From Acinetobacter suaedae (lineage in GTDB: Bacteria > Pseudomonadota > Gammaproteobacteria > Pseudomonadales > Moraxellaceae): a stretch of 64,000 nt of DNA. The stretch lies in contig NZ_CP043909.1 in the NCBI RefSeq assembly GCF_008630915.1, forward strand, positions 1,984,001 to 2,048,000, given 5' to 3'. Positions within the stretch are counted from its first letter, which is position 1. Each line of letters starts with the position of its first letter. The translations under genes and the position numbers were made by a program. Shown here piece after piece: positions 57,940-64,000 of this stretch. Under the pieces are notes generated by a model that saw nothing but the letters and a program-made list of their open reading frames with translations, searched no databases and was not told the origin of the DNA.

Positions 57940-58405
57940 GCAATTGTTCCTGCAGCGTTTGGTATAAAGATTCAGAGTTCACAGTAATCGTCAAAAATCG
58001 AGTCAGTTCATCATCTGATTTTTGGATATCAATCACAACATCCGGCTTAGGAATTTCATTACCACCTTTTGATGGCCATTCAAATAAAAATAACGCATCT
58101 GGTGTTTCCAAATAGTCACGAATCCCCATTAACTCGAGTTCATAAGGATCATCTAAGCGATATAAATCAAAGTGAAAAATTTCTTTGCCTTGTATGGTAT
58201 AAGGCTCTACCAAAGTATACGTTGGACTCTTTACCGAGCCTTGGTGTCCAAGACTTTGCAAGAAATAGCGGGTGAACGTGGTTTTACCTGCTCCCAAATC
58301 ACCAATTAAATAAATAATGCCTGAATGCACCAGCTGAGAAAGTATCTGTGCAAAACGTTGAGTGTCTTGTTCATGATTTAAAGTAAATTTCACTGAATAC
58401 GACAT
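57929..58405 (-). CDS. tsaE: tRNA threonylcarbamoyladenosine synthesis ATPase TsaE
   Basis: 158 residues from the ATG at 58405 (a TTG 9 bp upstream is possible). It has Walker [13 protein letters not shown] near residue 37, the [10 protein letters not shown] loop and the [18 protein letters not shown] segment of TsaE. TsaE works with TsaB and TsaD to form t6A37 in tRNAs reading ANN codons. It heads the tsaE-mutL-miaA-hfq group. amiB, which follows tsaE in E. coli, is absent. Confidence 0.95.
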   Translation of the reverse strand: MSYSVKFTLNHEQDTQRFAQILSQLVHSGIIYLIGDLGAGKTTFTRYFLQSLGHQGSVKSPTYTLVEPYTIQGKEIFHFDLYRLDDPYELELMGIRDYLETPDALFLFEWPSKGGNEIPKPDVVIDIQKSDDELTRFLTITVNSESLYQTLQEQLHGA

Positions 58406-58522
58406 GGCAATCAAAACAAAATTGGAATGATGGCTATGATAACATTGCCACGAATTAAAGCCTAATCAACTATATTGAAACTGGCTTATTTTACTCCGCT
58501 TAGATTAGGTTAATTTTGTTGT

Positions 58523-59431
58523 ATGAAGTCCATGTTTGAATTTACTCCTCCTTTAATTGACGGCGTCAGTGCGAGTAAAGTCTTTTTGCCGCACGGTATC
58601 ACCATAAACACAATTTTCGAATATCTATGCCAACATTTTGAGCACATTAAAATCGAAGAATGGCAACAACGCTTTGATGATGGATTAATATATTCAGCCG
58701 GTGGTGAAAAATTAAAATCAGATAGCCCCTATACTGCCAATACACATATTTTTTACTACCGCTTTCTTGCTCACGAAGTACATGTGCCATTTCAACATGA
58801 AATCTTATTTGAGAATGAAGATTTACTCGTTGTTGATAAACCACACTTTCTCACCATGAGTCCTACAGGACAATACGTACAAGAAACACTACTCGTGCGC
58901 TTAAAAAAACAGACAGGTTATAAAGAGCTGACCCCAATCCACCGACTTGATCGTGAAACAGCAGGTGTAGTTTTATTCTGTAAAAAAGCAAGTGCAAGAG
59001 GAATTTATCAGCAGCTTTTTGCTGAAAGAAAAGTGCAAAAAATCTACCATGCAATTGCAGCGTATTGCCCTGAATTACATTTCCCACAAACGGTAAAGCT
59101 ACATTTAGAAAAAGGCTTGCCTTTTTACACCATGCAAGTCAATTTAGAAAAACCAAGTAATACTGAAACTTTGATTGAGCTGTTAGAGCACAATAAATCC
59201 CACGCAAAATACTTACTTAAGCCCCAAACAGGTAAGCAACATCAATTACGAGTCCACCTGAACTATTTAGGTATCCCCATTCTAGATGATGAGTTTTATC
59301 CTGATATCGCGCACAAATCGAGTGATGATTTCTCTAACCCTTTACAGCTACTTGCAAAGGAAATCTTTTTCAATGATCCAGTCTCAAAACAAGAAATGCA
59401 CTTCAACTCCAAGCTTGAATTGACATTGTAG
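58523..59431 (+). CDS. RluA-family pseudouridine synthase
   Basis: 302 residues. The catalytic aspartate is in HRLDRETAGVVLF near residue 150, followed by the HYQGR-like ... KPQTGKQHQLRVHLNYLGIPILDD end of the family. The first ~80 residues contain an S4-like or related RNA-contacting region. The family modifies 23S rRNA or tRNA; the exact target among RluA, RluC, RluD and TruC cannot be assigned from sequence alone. Single gene, plus strand. Confidence 0.88.
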   Translation: MKSMFEFTPPLIDGVSASKVFLPHGITINTIFEYLCQHFEHIKIEEWQQRFDDGLIYSAGGEKLKSDSPYTANTHIFYYRFLAHEVHVPFQHEILFENEDLLVVDKPHFLTMSPTGQYVQETLLVRLKKQTGYKELTPIHRLDRETAGVVLFCKKASARGIYQQLFAERKVQKIYHAIAAYCPELHFPQTVKLHLEKGLPFYTMQVNLEKPSNTETLIELLEHNKSHAKYLLKPQTGKQHQLRVHLNYLGIPILDDEFYPDIAHKSSDDFSNPLQLLAKEIFFNDPVSKQEMHFNSKLELTL

Positions 59432-59540
59432 ATACATCGTAATGACAAAAATTCTATATTTTCACTTCAAAAATATTGAAATTACATTGTGATCGTTTAA
59501 AATACATGACGATAACTAAAAATATTTGGTCTTATTCTTC

Positions 59541-59849
59541 ATGCGAAAAACAGAAGTTTATCAGGTTCGACTTGATTCACAGGAAAAGAAGCAAGCTTTT
59601 GCTGTCTTTAAACAACTCGGCATATCCCCTGCCCAAGCAGTGCGTCTTTTTTTCAAACAGGTTGTTCTTACAAAATCGATTCCCTTTGCAATCGAAAACC
59701 AAAATATAAACATGGAACAACTACTTAAATTGCGTAAATCGAAGGCTGCAGCCTCAAATGAGAATCAACCAAGCATAGATGTTGAAGATGATCACGAGGA
59801 TTTATTTGAAGAGTTGAATGCGCTTTTAGGGGAAAGTGACAAAACTTAA
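59541..59849 (+). CDS. RelB/DinJ-family antitoxin without adjacent toxin
   Basis: 102 residues from the ATG at 59541 (a TTG 15 bp upstream also opens). The N-terminal ~45 residues (VYQVRLDSQEKKQAFAVFKQLGISPAQAVRLFF) match the ribbon-helix-helix of RelB/DinJ antitoxins. The C-terminus is acidic and disordered-looking. No RelE/YafQ-type toxin ORF exists on either side; the next gene is a GNAT acetyltransferase 98 bp downstream. It may be an orphan antitoxin or a transcriptional regulator of its own or other genes. Confidence 0.75.
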   Translation: MRKTEVYQVRLDSQEKKQAFAVFKQLGISPAQAVRLFFKQVVLTKSIPFAIENQNINMEQLLKLRKSKAAASNENQPSIDVEDDHEDLFEELNALLGESDKT

Positions 59850-59947
59850 CAATGTTGCATTTATACACAAGTTTTTATTTTTTAAGCTGATTCTTTTTCG
59901 CTATTCTGTCATTCCGAATAAAACTATAAACTCAAGGATGGATAGGA

Positions 59948-60391
59948 ATGATCGTAAAGAGAGCGGCGAAAGAAGATCTTCATCAACTTGCAGTTTTATT
60001 TGATGAATATCGCCAATTCTACGGTGCCTCATCAAATGTTGCGCAATCTTATCAGTTTTTAAATCATCGCTTTGAAAACAAAGATAGCGTTATTTTCATT
60101 CATGTAAAAGATGAAATTTTTACAGGATTTGTTCTTCTTTACCAAGCTTTCTCATCAGTATCTTGCGAAACCTACTATATATTAGATGATGTTTACGTCA
60201 CACCAAGCTTTAGAAAGCAAGGCTCTGCCAAACAACTGATTGACACTGCAATTTTATTTGCACGGCATGAAAATGCTCAACGTATTAGTTTGGAAACCCA
60301 ACGTAATAACTACCAGTCGCATCAACTTTATGAAAAAATGGGTTTTATTCATGACGATGAGTTTAAGACTTTCCATTGTTTTTTGAAATAA
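59948..60391 (+). CDS. GNAT-family N-acetyltransferase
   Basis: 147 residues. It has the GNAT core: the acetyl-CoA pyrophosphate motif VTPSFRKQGSAKQLI near residue 88 and the C-terminal Y-x-K-M-GF segment (LYEKMGFIHDDEF). Substrate unknown. An AGGA site precedes the ATG. It follows a DinJ-type antitoxin gene by 98 bp; GNAT enzymes can act as toxins in some modules, but those are usually paired with DUF1778 antitoxins and overlap them, so pairing here is doubtful. Confidence 0.8.
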   Translation: MIVKRAAKEDLHQLAVLFDEYRQFYGASSNVAQSYQFLNHRFENKDSVIFIHVKDEIFTGFVLLYQAFSSVSCETYYILDDVYVTPSFRKQGSAKQLIDTAILFARHENAQRISLETQRNNYQSHQLYEKMGFIHDDEFKTFHCFLK

Positions 60392-60428
60392 AAATGCTCT
60401 AAACGAAACGTTACTGTTAATACAAAAT

Positions 60429-61145
60429 TCATTCTGTCTCAAGCGGAATATTTTGACTTAGTTGCTTTTGTTGTGGCGTTAAATAATCCCAATGTCCTTC
60501 CTCTAAATTTGGTAACTCAAGCAACCCGATCTGTTGCCGATGCAAACGTTCAACTTTATTTCCTACTGCTGCAATCATCCTCTTGACTTGGTGATAAACA
60601 CCTTGATGAATCGTCATTGCAAGTTGGCGCTCTGAAATTAATTTGATATCTGTCGCCGCGTAAATACCCTTTTCATTGCGTAACTCTACTCCCAACTCTA
60701 ATTGTTGCTTTTGTTCAGTTGTCACTGGGTCAGCTGTGGAAACATAATAGACCTTCGGAACGTGTTTCCTTGGATGTGTCAATGTCTGTAAATATTGTCC
60801 ATCATCCGTCAAAAGCAAAAGTCCAGTTGTATCTTGATCTAGGCGACCAACACACTGCACACCACGATGAACTAAAATTTCGGGCAACAAACTAAAAACA
60901 CTTCTATGATGTGTAGCTTGATGCGAACATTCATAGCCTTGTGGTTTATGAAGAACAATATAAACATATTCTCGATATTGATGTTTTTCCCCAAAAACCT
61001 CAAAACTCAAATTTTCTGTACTAAAATTCTGTTTTGGATTATCACAAATCTGATTATCTATGCGGACAGAGCCTTTTTTTATAAGTTGCTGACAATATTT
61101 ACGTGAACCAAAGCCTTGCGATTGCAGAATTTTTTCCAGCAACAT
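60429..61145 (-). CDS. RsuA/RluB/E/F-family pseudouridine synthase
   Basis: 238 residues from the ATG at 61145. An S4 RNA-binding domain comes first (about residues 1-50: LEKILQSQGFGSRKYCQQLIKKGSVRIDNQ), then the catalytic GRLDQDTTGLLLLTDDG near residue 99 and the VKRMIAAVGNKVERLHRQQIG motif. Members of this family pseudouridylate small or large subunit rRNA; 16S RsuA-like is the best guess. It is unlikely to be cotranscribed with any neighbour. Confidence 0.88.
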   Translation of the reverse strand: MLLEKILQSQGFGSRKYCQQLIKKGSVRIDNQICDNPKQNFSTENLSFEVFGEKHQYREYVYIVLHKPQGYECSHQATHHRSVFSLLPEILVHRGVQCVGRLDQDTTGLLLLTDDGQYLQTLTHPRKHVPKVYYVSTADPVTTEQKQQLELGVELRNEKGIYAATDIKLISERQLAMTIHQGVYHQVKRMIAAVGNKVERLHRQQIGLLELPNLEEGHWDYLTPQQKQLSQNIPLETE

Positions 61146-61350
61146 AACAAAATCCAAATCAAACCTGTGATTATTGTACTTGATTCTTTTACCCTCTGTT
61201 GCTTAGTTTATGTTCACCAATATTTATTCACATTTATGCCTTTTGTAATAGACGGTATACAAAACCCTCAAGAAACCCCATCAATCTAGTGAAACAGCTC
61301 CATACTTTCTAACAAAAGTCTTGTTACATTTGTCACAAGTTAAAAGAATA

Positions 61351-61371
61351 TTGTCCAATCAATATGGACAA
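61351..61371 (+). promoter_or_regulatory. Leader dyad conserved with the 5.2 kb glycine-zipper unit
   Basis: TTGTCCA and TGGACAA form perfect 7-bp arms with a 7-nt loop, directly before the GGAG site. A TTGTTACATTTG string about 20 bp upstream is also shared with copy 1. See the copy-1 dyad at 5215-5235. Confidence 0.55.
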
Positions 61372-61382
61372 GGAGCTTCAAA

Positions 61383-61880
61383 GTGAAATCAAATATCTGG
61401 TTATGTAGTATCTTCCTCGCAGCAACATCTATAATGGGTGTTGCACATGCAGACAATACAACGCGTGTAGCTGCTACATCTGCTCTAGGAAGCGTTGTCG
61501 GTACAGCAGTCGGCAAAGAACTTGGTGGTCACACAGGTGCAATGATTGGCTCTGCAATCGGTGGCGCTGGTGGCGCTGCTGCTTCAAGCAATAAACGCAA
61601 CCGTACTGAAGCAGCTATCGGTGGTGGTCTAGGTGGTGTTGGCGGATATACTGTCGGGAATAATATGGGTGGTACTAACGGTGGATATATTGGTGCAGCA
61701 CTGGGCGCAGCAGGTGGTGCAGCGTTAGGTAATAAAGTTGCTCAAGATCGAGATGCTGATCGTCGCTATGACCGCCGCTACGATAATCGTCGTTCATATG
61801 ATAATCGTCGCCATTACAAATCGAACAAAAAACATCGCCATGACAATGGATTACATCGCGGTTGGTATAAAAATCGATAA
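61383..61880 (+). CDS. Secreted glycine-zipper 2TM-domain protein (copy 2)
   Basis: 165 residues from a GTG start with an AAGGAG site. A signal peptide (residues 1-23, ending HADN) is followed by a glycine-zipper domain nearly identical to copy 1 (from TTRVAATSALGSVVGTAVGKELGGHTGAM onward). The C-terminus is longer than in copy 1 and rich in Arg, Tyr and Asp (RRYDRRYDNRRSY), a low-complexity basic tail. It probably sits in the envelope. It is a paralogue that arose by duplication of a complete transcription unit. Confidence 0.8.
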   Translation: MKSNIWLCSIFLAATSIMGVAHADNTTRVAATSALGSVVGTAVGKELGGHTGAMIGSAIGGAGGAAASSNKRNRTEAAIGGGLGGVGGYTVGNNMGGTNGGYIGAALGAAGGAALGNKVAQDRDADRRYDRRYDNRRSYDNRRHYKSNKKHRHDNGLHRGWYKNR

Positions 61881-61901
61881 ATCAATTTTCGATATCTCCT
61901 T

Positions 61902-61924
61902 AGCACCTTCGGGTGCTTTTTTTT
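61902..61924 (+). terminator. Terminator of glycine-zipper gene copy 2
   Basis: AGCACC and GGGTGCT form a stem with a TTC loop followed by eight T residues, close to the copy-1 terminator. Confidence 0.85.
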
Positions 61925-62019
61925 GTGCTTAAAAACAGATACAAATAAATCGAATAAATCCGATATACAAACCCTCACCTATATCGTATTATTTCGATAT
62001 AGAAGATTGAGTATCTAAA

Positions 62020-63021
62020 ATGAAATCACTGCAAGAGATCAAATTCTCTATTTTAGAATTAGCCCCCGTACGAGATAATCAAAGTATTGAATTTTCCTTA
62101 CGCCATGCATTGGAATTAGCACAGCACGCAGAAAGGCTGGGCTATGAACGCTTTTGGCTTGCTGAGCACCACAATATGGATGGTATCGCCAGTTCAGCAA
62201 CTGCTGTCTTATTAGGTTTTATTGCTGCGCATACTCAAAAAATTAGATTGGGATCCGGCGGTATCATGCTCCCAAACCATGCCCCATTGGTCGTCGCAGA
62301 GCAATTTGGTACTTTAGCCACCCTCTACCCGAATCGCTTTGAACTAGGATTAGGTCGTGCACCTGGTACCGACCCTGTTACGATGCGTGCATTGCGCCGC
62401 GGTCGTCAAGAAACAGAAGATCAGTTCCCTCAAGACGTCATTGAAATTCTACAATATTTTAAAGAACCTACCCCGAATCAGAAAATTGTTGCGACCCCAG
62501 GACAAAATACACATGTACCAGTATGGTTATTAGGTTCAAGTCTATTTAGCGCACAACTTGCAGCAAAACTAGGACTCCCTTATTCCTTTGCTTCACATTT
62601 CGCACCTAGAATGCTCGCTCAAGCAATCGACATCTATCGTGAAAACTTCCAAGCCTCAGAATATTTGGACAAACCTTATGTTTCTATGGGTGTACCAACC
62701 GTTGTTGCGACAACAGATGACGAAGCGCAATTTTTAGCGACAAGTTCATATCAGAGAGTATTAAATCTGATTCGAGGTCATAGTCTTAAACTCAAGCCTC
62801 CTATTCAATCCATCCATGGGCTTGCGAATAGTGCTGAACAATTAACGATTCAGAATTTTTATGCGATGGTGCAAATTGGTTCTCAAGATACAGTCAAAGC
62901 TGGCCTCAATAAGATTGCCGCACAATATGATGTAGATGAATTTATTTTCACATGTGACATCTATGACACACAAAAACGCTTAGATAACTTTAGCTTATTG
63001 ATGGATCTAAAGCATAATTAA
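62020..63021 (+). CDS. LLM-class flavin-dependent monooxygenase
   Basis: 333 residues of the bacterial luciferase-like monooxygenase family. Signatures: [15 protein letters not shown] at the start, [64 protein letters not shown], and the C-terminal ... [11 protein letters not shown]. It is close to the YhbW-like group. Members use reduced FMN to oxygenate or oxidise small molecules; substrate unknown. Single gene with its own terminator. Confidence 0.88.
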   Translation: MKSLQEIKFSILELAPVRDNQSIEFSLRHALELAQHAERLGYERFWLAEHHNMDGIASSATAVLLGFIAAHTQKIRLGSGGIMLPNHAPLVVAEQFGTLATLYPNRFELGLGRAPGTDPVTMRALRRGRQETEDQFPQDVIEILQYFKEPTPNQKIVATPGQNTHVPVWLLGSSLFSAQLAAKLGLPYSFASHFAPRMLAQAIDIYRENFQASEYLDKPYVSMGVPTVVATTDDEAQFLATSSYQRVLNLIRGHSLKLKPPIQSIHGLANSAEQLTIQNFYAMVQIGSQDTVKAGLNKIAAQYDVDEFIFTCDIYDTQKRLDNFSLLMDLKHN

Positions 63022-63039
63022 TACGTTGAATAAAATGAA

Positions 63040-63068
63040 AAAGGTCTATTCACATATAGACCTTTATC
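63040..63068. terminator. Bidirectional terminator between LLM and GGDEF-EAL genes
   Basis: AAAGGTCTAT and ATAGACCTTT form a perfect 10-bp stem with a 6-nt loop, serving both convergent genes. Confidence 0.8.
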
Positions 63069-63085
63069 TTTCAATTTCTAACAAC

Positions 63086-64000
63086 TTAGTACAGACGTGT
63101 TCCACGTTTCATCATTTGTGTAGCCTGCTGTACATTTACAGCACGACTAAACAGATAACCTTGTCCAATTGAACATCCTGATCGCATAAGCAACTCTAAT
63201 TGCTCCGAATTTTCAATACCTTCTGCAACAATATCCAAAGCCAATTTTGGTCCTAAAGCAATAATCGCTTGAACGATCGCCAAAATCGCCTCATCATCAT
63301 TCATTTGACGAATAAACTCACAATCAATTTTTAGACAATCGACAGGATAGTCTCTTAAGCGTGTTAAAGAAGAATGCCCTGTTCCAAAATCATCAAGTGC
63401 AATCTTAACACCTTGCTGTTTAAGCAAATTCAACGCTCTAATCACATAGTCAGAACCGCGATCATCTAGAATATGTTCTGTAATTTCGATTTCAATTAAA
63501 TGATGCGGAATTTTGTATAAATTCAAGCGTTGTAACAGGCGCTCTGCATAATTGTCCTTGAGAAACTCAACAGGTGCAGCATTAATCGACACTGGGACGA
63601 CTGCCACCCCCTGCTCAAGCCACATTGCAATATTTTTGAAGACTTTATTCTGTATCGCATCACTAATTCTAGTCGCCAGTACATAGTCTTGGAAAGCCTG
63701 TTCAATATTACACGGCGAATGAATACGCTTGTCCTCAGTTTGCCAACGTAATAGAGCTTCAAATCCGACAACCTTACCATCAGATAAACGTACCTTTGGT
63801 TGATAAAATGGAACCATCAGATCATCACGAATGATATGACGTGCTTCATTTAACTGAATCGCAATGTTTTGTGCCGCAATCTCCATCTGTTGATCAAACA
63901 TACGGAAACCACCTCGTCCTGTTGCTTTTAAATCATTCAAAGCTGTGTCGGCACACTTCATTAAGTTTGATGAATCTTTTGCATCGCAAGGATAAATCGC
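63086..64000 (-). CDS. GGDEF-EAL protein, C-terminal part (cut by right edge)
   Basis: The frame runs off the right edge. The first residues visible (AIYPCDAKDSSNLMKCADTALNDLK ... GRGGF) are the end of a GGDEF domain, so the full protein is a hybrid. A complete EAL domain follows, with FEALLRW, the DDFGTGHSS metal motif and IVAEGIEN. EAL enzymes cleave cyclic di-GMP; the GGDEF half may be active or a GTP-binding regulator, which cannot be judged here. The M-initiated start near 63961 would miss the GGDEF part. Confidence 0.9.
   Translation of the reverse strand, partial: AIYPCDAKDSSNLMKCADTALNDLKATGRGGFRMFDQQMEIAAQNIAIQLNEARHIIRDDLMVPFYQPKVRLSDGKVVGFEALLRWQTEDKRIHSPCNIEQAFQDYVLATRISDAIQNKVFKNIAMWLEQGVAVVPVSINAAPVEFLKDNYAERLLQRLNLYKIPHHLIEIEITEHILDDRGSDYVIRALNLLKQQGVKIALDDFGTGHSSLTRLRDYPVDCLKIDCEFIRQMNDDEAILAIVQAIIALGPKLALDIVAEGIENSEQLELLMRSGCSIGQGYLFSRAVNVQQATQMMKRGTRLY

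Overview
The window is a 64 kb piece of an AT-rich gammaproteobacterial chromosome, most probably from the genus Acinetobacter. The evidence is an Hfq with a long Gly-Phe-Gln repeat tail, a divergent alkane hydroxylase/AraC regulator pair of the alkM/alkR type, an eat-eutB-eutC ethanolamine operon, the tsaE-mutL-miaA-hfq cluster without amiB, and the overall gene style. I cannot fix the species. I see no rRNA, CRISPR array, insertion sequence, integrase or prophage, so this is mostly core chromosome with some accessory genes.

Layout. 0-5 kb: the start of an exported superoxide dismutase behind a good Fur-box match, an SDR dehydrogenase divergent from an AraC regulator, a PaiB-like protein, and prfA-prmC. 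5-10 kb: a glycine-zipper protein, glyA, an unusual membrane protein, a lipase lipoprotein with a Fur-box-like promoter, and a DEDD exonuclease. 10-18 kb: tRNA-Arg(CCG), an ABC exporter-queF-unknown operon, the wall genes rodA-mltB-rlpA, and an Mpo1-like protein. 18-27 kb: a DUF3465 protein, sthA, lipA, a long FabH-type synthase, hrpA and a fatty acid hydroxylase-type protein. 28-34 kb: ahpC and ahpF flank an alkane hydroxylase and its regulator, a KTSC protein, a methyltransferase and a DUF1653 protein. 34-42 kb: small lipoprotein, GST, ExeM-type nuclease, trmB, a split zinc-ribbon glycine-zipper protein, a tautomerase, a PIF1-like helicase and an alpha/beta hydrolase. 43-48 kb: the ethanolamine operon behind a sigma-54-like promoter, a glutamine amidotransferase and a 33-residue membrane peptide gene. 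48-58 kb: glnS, ppiB-lpxH, nitroreductase, a TetR/quinone-reductase pair with a perfect palindromic operator, an EamA transporter, and hfq-miaA-mutL-tsaE. 58-64 kb: two pseudouridine synthases around an orphan DinJ-type antitoxin and a GNAT enzyme, a second copy of the glycine-zipper unit, a flavin monooxygenase and a GGDEF-EAL protein cut by the right edge.

The clearest functional groups are peroxide defence (ahpC, ahpF, SOD, sthA, GST, nitroreductases), alkane oxidation, ethanolamine catabolism to acetaldehyde and ammonia, cell wall morphogenesis, and translation/tRNA modification (prfA, prmC, queF, trmB, glnS, miaA, tsaE). I find no convincing new defence or secretion system. The best leads are regulatory or small: the duplicated glycine-zipper unit with a covarying leader dyad, the 21-bp-spaced repeats at alkM/alkR, the TetR palindrome, the sigma-54-like element at eat, and the 33-residue ORF.
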